64,000 nucleotides of DNA from Arbacia lixula (Eukaryota > Echinodermata > Echinoidea > Arbacioida > Arbaciidae): the NCBI GenBank assembly GCA_963669155.1, contig OZ022577.1, positions 30,848,053 to 30,912,052 on the forward strand, written 5' to 3'. Positions 31,842 to 42,905 of this stretch are shown here, in pieces (position 1 is the stretch's first letter; each line of letters begins with the position of its first letter). Position numbers and translations under genes: made by a program. The notes beneath the pieces were generated by a model. That model saw only the letters and a program-made list of their open reading frames with translations. It was not told the DNA's origin and ran no database searches.

Positions 31842-34080
31842 CCCTGTGGCATGTGTGATGATGCCTTTGAAATCTGGGGCCCGTATCACAAAGATTGAGC
31901 TGCAAACCTGCTATCCTCTGCAGCTCTCTGTATCACAAAGCTGTGACTGCTATCTTTTGCAAGTTCGAGCCTGTGCATGAATTTGCAATTTATCGTTAAG
32001 TCATGATAGATCCACACAAGCTACAACCAATACCAATTGGAAGTCATAACTGATATTGTAGATTCTTTGTGACACAACTTACGATTAATGTCAACTGTAG
32101 CCCTTTGTGGTACAGGCCCCTTGTCTGCCCTGTTGTGACACAGGGTCAGTGTAAAAAGAACATTTGTCCTATGTGAGCAAAATCATGTGAGGCACACAAC
32201 ATTTTGCTAAACAAAAGGTATGAACACTGCTGGATTTGCTAGCTTTTTGATAAGGGTTTTATATATCCCCAAGGGAAGCGTAATATTCGCTCTGCATTAT
32301 AATCTTTCCCTCGGACTGATCATTTAAAAGTTGGCATCAGCAGAGAATGAATTAACCTCTGATTATGGATTTTACCTGTAGTTTTTTATTTTAAAGGGAG
32401 CTGGTAGGCAATGTGGTATACTTTTTGATCAACTTCTAAAAACATAACTTTCTTAAAGAAGTAAGCACATGGTCTCTCTGCACAGAATATTGCTCATACA
32501 AATTACACTGTCAACACCATACCAAAATATTTCCATAAGCAAGAGAGTTTACGAACATGTGATGTGTGTCTTTTTTAAGACGTTTGTTTTCATTGGCTTC
32601 AATCCTGTATATAAACCATTTTGTCAAATAGAGACAGAGCCATGTTCCTCTCCAATGAACTGATTCAAGAACTAAGGGGCATCATTAGTTCCAAGATCTG
32701 CTCCACATGCACAACATACTTTATCTGGTGTCTTTTTATTTTAGTGATGGAAAATATGGATGACCTTGTTTGTGTAAAATGGAAAGTGCATCTTTGTAGG
32801 GGGGACACAAGCAAGATGTTTGGCAATTTAGTCATTTATTTGACATGCCTGTGTTATCGTTAATGTGGGGTTAAATAGGGGATATTTCAAGGATATTTCA
32901 ATTGTTGTTAATCAGACCACCTCATCAAATTATGAACCTGATATATTATTGTGCTCAAATATTTGTACCATCATGCTTTTTTGTGTGTGAAATATTTTCA
33001 AATATTTAAGATTAATCTCCTTATTTATCATGGATTTCATGAACATCTTGCTTATTACATGTATTACAAGCTAACAAGCTAAGTGTATACCAACTACTGC
33101 TGAGAGCGTCTGTTGCAGTCAATACTTGTCCATGTTGTAAACTTGATTTCACGATAACTATCTCTTGAAAGAGCGATACAGAACCCTATTGTTAGCTCCA
33201 TATGACTGGGTCATAGATATGAAGAAGATTATTATAAACTGTGTCTCAGGTTCTTTGTCTCAATGTTGTTGGTGCTCACTTCACTTTGCATCTATACTTC
33301 AGTGCGGATAATAGGCAGTGTTCTCATTTAATGTAGCAATGATTTGTTGTACATCGTGTCATTATATGCCATTATATTGCTACATTGTTTTTATTGGCTT
33401 ATGTGAAGAGATAGGAAATGGCCTAGATGGATTAACAGCGTATCTCATGTCTTGCGCATCTTCTTGTCTTCACACATTTGCTGTCTTATCACAACTTTTA
33501 GCCTTACATGTTAACAGACCTAGGTTTTCTACCCTTTCAGAAGTTCTGCACATACCAGTCCAGACCATATTTTTGGACACCCTGACCAAGAATCAATATG
33601 AAGGGCAGTGATCAATCTATGATAAAACGTCATGTTTTCATTGCTATATACAGAGGGATTTTCTTGAAGTTTTTAAGACATTAAAATGGTCATTAAGTTA
33701 TGCAGACAAAATTTCAAAGGGTCCCTTTCAAATTATGTCCGCATAATAAAAGACCATGTTCATTGTGTTTATTTGTGACTGGCCCAAGGGATGCTTTGAT
33801 CTTTCTGGGAAATGAATATTTGAGGAGAATAATACATATATATGTGCATTTTTCCAAGAACATGACTGGAGAGTTGATATGTGTATCAAAGCTTGTTTCA
33901 GTGTAACATTAATATCCCCCAGTTTCAATGTTGAGTACAGTATTATAACCACCTTCCATGTCATCTTGTTTCCCACTTCATTCAAGACTGTTTGTGAATC
34001 GAATGTGAACATCATTCAGTTATATGAACATTCTATAGATATGATGTAGCTTTGTAGGAATAAAATATGTTGTAAAGTTG
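31842..34080 (+). other. SNW1: Probable SNW1 3' UTR and flank
   Basis: AT-rich sequence after the SNW1 stop. A TIR element occupies 31876-32120. Possible polyadenylation signals include AATAAA at 34059-34064 followed by a GT-rich stretch; the true end is not determinable here. No other gene recognised. Confidence 0.4.
31876..32120. mobile_element. TIR element in the SNW1 3' UTR
   Basis: The left end GGGGCCCGTATCACAAAG and right end CTTTGTGGTACAGGCCCC are inverted relatives about 245 bases apart, starting 35 bases after the SNW1 stop. The ends resemble those of the element at 9196-9332. Confidence 0.75.
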
Positions 34081-34203
34081 TATTACTTATGTGTGGCATT
34101 TAATTTGTAACTCGAGTGAGAGAGCCATCACTAGCCATGTTCAGAGTAGTCAGAGTCAGAGTAAAATGATATTACGTACCAGTAACATTTCAAAGATCTT
34201 TAA

Positions 34204-34204
34204 G

Positions 34205-34248
<44 letters not shown>

Positions 34249-34500
34249 GGGGAGAGAGAGAGAGAGGGGGGAGAGGAGAGAGAGAGAGAGGGGAGGAGAG
34301 AGAGAGGAGAGAGAAAGAGAGAGAGAGAGGAGAGAGAGGAGGGGAGAGAGAGAGAGAGAGGGGGAGGAGAGAGAGGGGAGGAGAGAGAGAAAGAGAGGAG
34401 AGAGAGAGAGAGAGGAGAGAGAGGGGGGGGGGAGGGAGAGAGAGAGTGAGGGGAGAGAGAGGAGAGAGGGGGAGAGAGAGAGGAGAGAGAGGGGGGGGGT
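34204..34500. repeat. GA-rich microsatellite block
   Basis: About 300 bases of GA and GGA-type repeats, starting with a pure GA run near 34208-34242. Arg/Glu and Ser/Leu reading frames over it are artefacts. Confidence 0.97.
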
Positions 34501-34640
34501 GTAACATGCAAACATGTCTCGTGATAATTACATGATTTTACATGTGGGGGGGGGGGGGGGGAGGACAGAGAGAGGAGGGGGGGTGGTGTAACATGCAAAC
34601 ATATCTCATTATGATAATTACATGATTTCACAAGTGAATT
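34497..34640. repeat. Direct duplication adjoining the GA block
   Basis: GTGTAACATGCAAACAT followed by TCTC and TGATAATTACATGATTT occurs at about 34499-34540 and again at 34588-34630, each preceded by a poly-G and GA segment. The unit is about 88 bp. Confidence 0.85.
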
Positions 34641-37398
34641 CCACATTCCACCTGTGTTGCTAGTAGGAACCATTCCACATTGTAAAGATCAAGGAGCAAA
34701 AGCCCTATTCTGAATGTACAGGCTTGACATATGGGAAACAGGTGTTACATATCATCTACCATGTTTTGACCACCACATATCAGGTGAGACTATGCAGCTG
34801 TTATAGTGTCCTGTGCAGCAGGTGTACATTACATACCATCTACCATGTTTCACCATATAAATAAGGCCAGACTATGCAGCTGTGATAGCATCCTTGGTGG
34901 GCACTCTACCAGTCAGTGCATCAACATAATACAATAAGGTAGGATAACAGTATCCAGACACAGAGCTGATTGGCCTTAAGTACTTTCTTTTTATAAACCA
35001 TTATATGATCCCAGACAAGGGGTAACATAAGGTCATGTTATACCACTTCACATGTTGATTGGATGAAAGTTATGTTTTCTGTATTTCCTTTATGCAATGT
35101 CTAGTCAAGAGGAGATAGAGTGGACAGGATGCGCAGACTCTATAATCGGCAGTCCTTAACTATTTCTTGATGTAGAGTTCCGATTCTCGAATTACTGTTT
35201 TGAAAGGCCAGGAGAATCTTTACTTTCTCTTTAAAGTAATGATTGGCATTTTGGTGATGCCCTGAGTTGTATAAATAAAGGGCAATCACAGAAGATGAGG
35301 CAGTTGATTGGGAGAGGTCGAGTACGGGCCTACTGCTGAGCATCACCATGTAGTCGAGATCATCCATATCTGAACAAAGCCGAAAGGAACTTTTATTATA
35401 CCAAAGATGCAGTTTCATTTTATTTATTTCATTGTTCATCTCAAGGGTGACAATTCCCAGTCCAACAAAGCTACCAAGCAAGAGGTAGCTTTGTGACAGG
35501 GAGAGAGAGGGGAGGAGAGAGAGAGAGGGGGAGGGGGAGAGAAAGAGAGAGGACAAAGAGAGAGAGGGAAGAAAAAATCCTTTTTAAAGATATCTCCAGG
35601 TGAAAAGTCAAAGACACGCCCTTTTTTAGCAATTCACGGGCCGGACTTGTCCCGCGAAAAAGTACCCCTTTACCAAACATTTTGGGAGCACGCCATGAGG
35701 TCCTTCCGACCCCGGGGTGAGGGGCCGGGCTGCACGGGCACTTTACTCTGACCGAGGTCGGAATAAGTTACTCCAAGCTTCCTTACTCCTAGAAAAAAAC
35801 AGGAGTACCTTGGTCTGAGTAAGCTCAGAGTAACTTAGTCCAGACGGGCACTACTTCGACCTTTCCTCTGACCTTACTCCGAATGAGCTTACTCCGATCC
35901 TTACTCTAACCTTACTCTTACTCTTACTGAAACAGCCTCCATCTCAACGTGGCTACTGTGTCTTATACATACATTTAAAAAAAAAAAGTTATACACACCG
36001 TAAATTCTCAATGTAGGCCAAAACACATTACTTTTGAGGGATATATTCGCTTGATTTGAAACGCCTCCCTCTTTTTTATCAACAACACAACACAACTCCA
36101 TTCAAAATCTAACTTTGACCTTCACCCGTCAAGGTTTGAATTATATAACTAAACTAATCCCACAATTCATTTCTTCAATTACTCACCATTTAACACAAAG
36201 TAAACCTTACACCGTCGACAATAATTTTCAGCTTACAACTGATATACGTACAGTATTTATTTCCAGTAATATCCCATCACTACAATTTCAAGAACATGAA
36301 ACGTACTCATCATGCTATTCAGAGTTGCACTCATAACATTCACCAATCCAAGTGCACATATGCATAGCCATTAGAAGTATGAGACAGTAACGCTCAAGAA
36401 CATACAGAATTTGGATTGGCTCGTATTCAGAACAGTGATTTAACTGAATACACGTATGTGTACTTAACCCGGACAAACTTTATGGGATGCCAAATTAAAC
36501 AACATGACACACTGAAACAAAATTAATTATTTGTCCTCGGAATCACTATGGTATATCGATTACGTCCACATAATAATCAAAGCGCATAACTGAAATCACC
36601 CACTGTTCCGATTCTGTGATGAAAATCATTCAATTTGTGATGGCATCAGGTGATTTATTTTGCGCCCCATTAATTTAATCTTTGTTTAGCATGCGGTCTC
36701 AGTTAAACCATTTTTGTGAATATGGGCCGTTTTGAATACAGGCCATTATTTTCACTACTGCATCAGACAAATGTTTTACCCCTACCATCTCAACCCCATC
36801 TCATACATTATTTATGATGACCGGTTTATAAAACCTGGGAACAAAACCTGATATAGACTCCTTCATACTTGAGAAGCTGGAAGTACAAACTCATCTGGAA
36901 CATCAGTCTTTAAGTCTTCATATAAAGAGCATCCACAAATGTGTATGGTTTACCAGTACTCCCTTTATAACAGGCACGGACACAACATATTTCAATATAA
37001 TGAGGCAATTCTCCTGGTCCCAGGTACAAATTTGTGCACATAACTTTATGTGCATGTGATTTTGTTATGTGATTTCATGATATCAAGGAAATTTACTTGG
37101 TACGGAGCACCTGGTTATAACGGAAGTGGACTGTGCTAAAATAAATTTGCATATGTGAGGAAAATCAGATTGGTTAGATTTAGGTCACGACTACACATTG
37201 TTCACCGCTAACCACAAAATCTACCACATGTTCTGTATGACTCCCAGACGTTCGGACAACACAAGCTAGAATATCTCTTCCTGTTGGTCTGAAAGAAGAG
37301 TGGCACAGGAGAGCTCTTCCAAACAATTTCCCGCTCTTAACTCTGTTTTCACAGTTCATGATATCACCGTGACATCACCATGACATCATCAGTTCCTG
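34641..37398. other. Intergenic region between SNW1 and SLIRP
   Basis: AT-rich sequence with a GA-rich run at 35496-35570 and an inverted and direct repeat cluster at 35700-35930. A minus-strand AATAAA at 36654-36659 is a candidate SLIRP polyadenylation signal. Several Ser/Leu-rich frames are microsatellite artefacts. No gene recognised. Confidence 0.45.
35700..35930. repeat. TTACTC-rich inverted and direct repeat cluster
   Basis: CGGGCACT occurs at 35735 and 35845. Between them lies an inverted pair of about 30 bases around CCTAGAAAAAAACAGG. To the right CTTACTC, TTACTCC and TCTGACC motifs recur. It could be a nested or partial repeat element. Confidence 0.5.
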
Positions 37399-37479
37399 TC
37401 AGTGTCTGTCCTCCATAACCTCAGATATCTGCAGCTTCCTGACCACTGGAGTGGAATCCATCTTGGCCTGGACGTTGAC
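37399..37479 (-). CDS. SLIRP: SLIRP terminal exon
   Basis: Acceptor CTATCTGTAG. Begins VNVQAK, ends MEDRH then TGA. The start fits the last RRM strand. Confidence 0.88.
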   Translation of the reverse strand, partial: VNVQAKMDSTPVVRKLQISEVMEDRH

Positions 37480-39417
37480 CTACAGATAGCAAAGATTACC
37501 AAATGTGTATAATAATAATGAATGTGTTCAAAATAGAGATCTCAAAGAAAGGGACTAGAGAAGAAATTTTGGCACTAATGCACAAATTCATATTCCAAAA
37601 AAAAAATGTATGAAATTTACCCCTTAACCTAACCCTAATTTGCAGTTGAACTAAAAGAGATTTCTACATCACTTTCTGCCGACGAAAATCAACATTGCAG
37701 TGTTCCCTTTGCATACAGTATACATGTAGGATGCAAAAGCGCAGAAGTGTCAAAAGTTTTTTAGGGCCGTAATGGAGAGTAATAAAGTGAGTGTTCACCT
37801 TTTGTCCCTCCACAATATGGGGCTCTTTCTTCAGGGCACTCTGGAGGCCCGATGCATTGCTGAAAGCCACAAAGCCAAACCCTCGCGAGAAACCAGTGGA
37901 GTCATCCTGGGCAAGAACAAAAACAACAATTGTGAGCATTGTCATAGAAAAGTCTAGCAGAGCACATGTCACAGTTGGGCATAACAAATTCAATTCTTAA
38001 AGGGAATATAGTGTACTGGGAAGGCTGTGTGTTGTATTCATTTTGCAATTTGTCTGCATTCCAAACCATGACCCACATACGCATCATAATCAAGGTTTGG
38101 TAAATGACAAATATCACTCTGGTGTGGGTAATTTATACATTGAAGTACAAAGTCAAGTTAATGAATGAGATAGAAGTCATGACAAGTCATTTAGCAAAGC
38201 TAAAGAAACAAAATGTATTTAATATTTCTAAATTTTAATCAAAAGTACAAAATAATTTGTGTGCATCAATTTCAGCATGTGGTGATTCAAAGATTTTATG
38301 ATACATGTAGATGGTGTGGATCATATTTGATAAGTTATATCCATCATAATAGTGACTGACATGAACACCATTCACCCCAAACCAAAACAATCCGCAGTGG
38401 TCAGTGGAAGGGGGTGGAACATACAGTTGAGATATGCATAAATTAGATGCAAAAGTCTTGGTAGAAACCTTTGCTGAAAAAAGACTGCCAAATATCTTTC
38501 TGCAATACTTACAAATGCAATTCTGCAATTTTTCACAATTCCAAACTGTGAAAAATATTCACGAAGTTCTTCTGCAAAGAACAAGAGACATAAGATAAAT
38601 GGTTATTCAAGCCCAGACGAGCAAATGTCAAATAAGTTTAATATGCGTAGTCAAGGACTTGTGCTTCAAGTTACTTTTGACTTCAAAGACTTCATGTTCA
38701 TGTTTTTTTCTCACTCAAAAATATGACAAAACTAAAAGTAATCATCCAAAAACATCAACAAAATAAAATGAGATGGTAGCAGCAAGGATGAACAAAGCCT
38801 TATAGGCTTACTTCATTTATATAATAATTGCTGACCAGCTTTTGTAAAAAAAAAAAAAAAATCTTCAAATTATAAACCTATACCGCCCAGAATGCAAGTA
38901 GGACTACAACACCAGGCAGAATGGGGGAAATGAAGAATTAGATTTATTCACTGAGAAAAAGACTCAGTTGATATTGGGGATATTCATTTTCAACCCTCAT
39001 AGCTTGTTTGTTCATCTTTTCGACGGATAAAACGTGAAAAAGTCAATGACTGGAGAAAACATTAACAGCATGAACGCACAGTCATTAGCACCACACAGTC
39101 AAATATATACATGTCCCTTAAAATTGTTTGATAACACCGGCTGCTCTCGGGTCGGCATGCTTGGCATACTCTGTAAACCACGCCGGTCCGCCGGGGTCGA
39201 TTCCGGGTGGACCTGCTGTTTGCACCATGACCCAGCGCCAGTTTTCGAAATTCTTTTCAAAATCATGTACATTTAACAATTCATTATTGGAACAAACCAC
39301 GATTACTTGTTGAAATATTTGTACTATATGCATGTGTAAAGTATACTTACGAGTACCGACTGTCCATGGTATTCTAGAAACGAATACTTCTAGCCCTTTC
39401 CTTGCTGCTCCTGCCAT
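37399..39417 (-). CDS. SLIRP: SRA stem-loop-interacting RNA-binding protein, complete, 4 exons
   Basis: SLIRP is a small single-RRM protein that in vertebrates acts with LRPPRC to stabilise mitochondrial mRNAs. In transcript order the exons are 39417-39351, 38571-38513, 37906-37799 and 37479-37399, all GT-AG and in frame, giving 104 residues (human 109). RNP2 is VFVSRI (11-16) followed by PWT, matching human RRIPWT. Then come LREYFSQFG (24-32), RNP1 RGFGFVAF (50-57), SALKKEPHIVEGQKVNVQ and a short tail to TGA. An in-frame upstream ATG at 39468 would add 17 residues, making the part before RIPWT about as long as in human; this could be the real start and supply a mitochondrial presequence. SNW1 converges on it. 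Confidence 0.92.
37799..37906 (-). CDS. SLIRP: SLIRP exon 3, RNP1
   Basis: Phase 0 at both ends; acceptor TTGCCCAG, donor GTGAAC. Contains RGFGFVAF and ends EPHIVEGQK. Confidence 0.94.
38001..38025. mobile_element. piggyBac-type MITE terminus, copy 4 (solo end)
   Basis: TTAA (37997-38000) followed by AGGGAATATAGTGTACTGGG and AAGGC matches the family's terminal repeat. No partner end was found. It lies in SLIRP intron 2. Confidence 0.65.
38513..38571 (-). CDS. SLIRP: SLIRP exon 2
   Basis: Acceptor CTTTGCAG, donor GTAAGT. With the split Gln it encodes QELREYFSQFGIVKNCRIAF, matching human SQLKEHFAQFGHVRRC. Confidence 0.92.
39118..39350 (-). other. Open, coding-like stretch in SLIRP intron 1
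   Basis: The SLIRP exon 1 frame stays open through its donor for 77 more codons to a stop at 39118. The distal part (39118-39265) is clearly GC-richer than the surrounding DNA and reads FENWRWVMVQTAGPPGIDPG, then GPAWFTEYAKHADPRAAG. I do not recognise a family. It could be a read-through or alternative SLIRP C-terminus, a fossil exon, or chance. Confidence 0.35.
39351..39417 (-). CDS. SLIRP: SLIRP exon 1
   Basis: Encodes MAGAARKGLEVFVSRIPWT plus three residues and one base; donor GTAAGT. Alternative in-frame ATG at 39468-39466. Confidence 0.85.
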
Positions 39418-40417
39418 GATGTACGATGATGTAAATTTCAGAATCGAAACGTTGATGGCAGCATGCATTCCAAAATAAAGAAAGAAGACGATAAGAGAGC
39501 TCTACAGGGGTACGAATCTCGATCAAAACTATCTCAAAAATATCTCGATCAAAACTAGCTACAGACAATGAGAGAAACACCACATATAGACTATGGCAAA
39601 CTAGCATAGGGATAAGAAATATAAAGACAGCAGGCAAGAAGGGGGGAGGAATAAAAGTGAAAACAATTGAGTGAAGCTGACACATTGAGAAAATTCCTCT
39701 TTCCTCTAATGCCTATTACAGACGGACACTACCCTTTTCATTGACTTATGCGTCATTTTTTTTTTCACACTCGTTAAGCTTGATTCCATTATCCCATCAT
39801 AATTTAACACAATGCAACCACATGACCTTTATTCAACGCATTCAGAAACTCTTCCGAAGTTGTATTCGAAGTTCTAAACAAATCAATGTTTTGTTATGTA
39901 TATTTCGTTCAACAGATTAAGATTGTATGAACAAAAAACGCAACAACATATCCACATAATTCATGCTGATTGATAAGCTATTCTTACCATTCACATTTGG
40001 CATACCATATCATAAAGTTTACCATTATTGCATGCGGCCAAATATATAACTTGCTCTGACTTACCTACTTCGTGTTTGTTAGCTTGTGAAACTAGAGTAG
40101 ATACAGAAAACTGTTTTCAAAGCTGTAAACATTTGGTTACAAATATGTGTGTATACTTTACTCGCAATGTATCAATTTTGTCGCATAAAAAAATAAGAAG
40201 TAGAGGATAAGGAAGGAAATGAAGAGCCATGATAGCTTAACTAATTTCATCACACTCACACAATATTGCGATTTTATTTGTTATTCCAATGACATAATAT
40301 GAGATGAAAATAAAATAGAAAAAGTAGATATTGATGGAAAATTGTGAGGTAATCAAAAATATTTCAGAAAAGTAGTGATGTGTTGAATATTGCAACACAG
40401 CTGTACCTTTCTTCATC

Positions 40418-40445
40418 AGAACGAGAGAGAGGGAGAGGAGAGAGG

Positions 40446-40493
<48 letters not shown>

Positions 40494-40510
40494 GAGAGGA
40501 GAGAGGGAGG

Positions 40511-40577
<67 letters not shown>

Positions 40578-40592
40578 GGGAGGAGAGAGAGA
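40418..40592. repeat. GA microsatellite
   Basis: Two pure GA cores (about 40453-40490 and 40516-40570) within GGGAGAGGA-type repeats. Overlapping Arg/Glu and Ser/Leu frames are artefacts. Confidence 0.97.
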
Positions 40593-40837
40593 GTATCAGC
40601 CTGGGAGTTCCGGTACGAAGAACTAGTAGTGTAGTGTTTGTACAACTCAAGAGAATCCGACGTAAATCATTAGCCCAAAATTTCAGAGTAATGATATCTG
40701 ATAATAATGATTTCTGTTTTTTTGTTCTATAACTTTTAAAAAGCACTCTTGCTCAAATTTGCCCAAATTTGCGCTCCCTAACACAATGTATACAGTTGCA
40801 GCATACGTCACATCTCACTTTGATAAAAATCATAATT

Positions 40838-41022
40838 GTTATCGTTGCCATCATCATCATCGTCATAATCACCATCAAGTTCATCGTCATTCGTATCATC
40901 ATCCTCGATCTCTACCACTATCCTCCTAATCATCATCATTATCATCATGATCATTATTATTATCATCACTACCCTCATCACGAACATCATTATCACCGTC
41001 ACCATCACGGTCATGATCATAT
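40838..41022. repeat. ATC-rich trinucleotide block
   Basis: Interrupted ATC/CAT triplets, for example ATCATCATCATCGTCAT, across about 185 bases. The Asp/Met-rich and His/Tyr-rich frames over it are artefacts. Confidence 0.9.
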
Positions 41023-42529
41023 CAGTAGGCTTATAATGATTATACCTGAGAAGAAAATGTCCCCAACACCCTAAATGTGGAAGCCACGATTTGAATGAAT
41101 AAGGGAAGGGCCGGTATATCCATTTTGTTGTTAAAGAGTTTTCCCTGATTCATTGTTCTCCCTCCTTCGACGATCACTACGTTACATAAATCATTCTCTC
41201 TGACTTCTTTTCATCAAAGGTGATTGCTAATCGAAATTCTAGATAAGTATTTGATCAAGCTTATTTCACATTTTCATAATCAATCTGCTGAAATAGTCTT
41301 GAATTATGGTCGTGTTGATATTAAAATTAAGTAAGGTATATTTTTGCTTTAAGTACATATAATACTATTAGCCACAATGAATCGTTTATCTGCCTGAATC
41401 TATTCATCATCATTGTCAGTATTTATACTAATATCAATATCATCATTATCATCATTCTCACAATTCTAATAATCATTATTCAGATACATTGTGTAGGTAT
41501 TTTCAAAAATAGTTATCACTACGTGTGTGCGGATTTGATTGTGTTATTTGTACCATTAAAACACAGGTGACACACACAATAAAAGATATTTCTGTAAGGA
41601 AATTTGGGGCAAGCTTAAGTTTTTTGTTACCACCTCCCTCCCCCCCCCCCCCCCCCTTAAAAGGAAATGGAAATAAATGGAGGGGGTTTGCAAATTTAAG
41701 TTTGCATATCTTTGCAACTATTGAACTCCAACTAATGTAAATTGAAAGAACAAAGATGGTAATTAATATAATGTGTTCTTTAGTGAGAACAATTACACTT
41801 TGAATGTTGTAACAATAAGAAGTGTATTTTTGGTATAAATCTTGATGGGACAAAAAGATCTGTGGAATGAAAATTATTTGAAATGAAATAAATCATGATA
41901 TAAAACAAATTGATAAGGCACAAATCCATTCAATGACAAACACACATCTCTCCATTTTGAGTATTAAACAGTTTTATTTGTGAATGCATATTTTACACCT
42001 GTTGATATCATACAAATATCATGTAAAGAGACATGTACTGTGGACAATAAAACATCTTAAGACAAATACTACATTCAAATGTACAAGATCTTTTATAGTC
42101 GCAAAGAAACTCACACCTTAGAATTGAAACAGCAATAAAACAAATATGTTGACAATGTATAAAATAACAACTTGAATTACACCGATATGCAGAATTAATA
42201 ACTTCTTCTTGGAAGTCAAATGAGAAAGAAAGGGTAAATGGTAGTGCATCCCATTTAGATTACATGTGTTTATCATCAACATCTAAAGTTACCCTTGTGA
42301 TTGTACACAGTTTATGGATGATTTTACATTCACTGATATCACCATACACTGCACACCTACTTGCCCAACCCTGTAGATACCAACATTACACACAATGCAT
42401 ATTGGTAAACTATATAGAATGAGCTTTGTGAATTAAGCTTCCTGTATTGAATCAGAGAGCATGTAGTAGGTGATTAGGCAGAGACCTTGTGTGTACTTTG
42501 GGGGCAGCCCCCCCCCCCCCCCCCACCCG

Positions 42530-42905
42530 AATGGTACATGTACTCAGATAGCCTCCTCTAGGCTTTAAAGAGGGAACCATGCCCTTCTAAGGGGAGATTT
42601 GTGCTAATTTGAGCAGAAGCAGTGGCCATATTGTACTCACTCAATATGAACATGACAAATTCTTTTAAGCATAGCAGGAAGAAGCCTATTTCACAAAGCA
42701 TCATTTAAAGAAAAAAAAAGACATATCACTCTTCACCCACATGGCACCATGATAGTTCCCTCTAGCCCATAAAGGGGGTATCATGCCCCTTCTTAAGGGA
42801 AACTTTGTAATGATTTGAGCAGGGATGTGGGTAGATTATACTCATTCAACATGAAGATGCCACCCATTTCAGCTTCTGCAGGAAGAATCACACTTTGCTT
42901 TAGTT
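42530..42905. repeat. Diverged tandem duplication
   Basis: The order CTTTAAAGAGGG, ATGCCCTTCTAAGGG, AATTTGAGCAG, ACTCACTCAATATGAACATG, GCAGGAAGAA near 42563-42685 is repeated with changes near 42760-42890. The offset is about 200 bp. Confidence 0.75.

Noticed and set aside
34091..34673. Long Arg/Glu-rich and Ser/Leu-rich frames
   Set aside because: Direct translation of GA repeats on both strands; no start context, splice logic or family match. The same holds for frames at 2453-3276, 40237-40746 and 48869-49620.
39190..39215. tRNA T-arm-like CCGGGGTCGATTCCGGG
   Set aside because: One base short of the B-box consensus, and no acceptor stem, D-arm or anticodon arm can be built around it.
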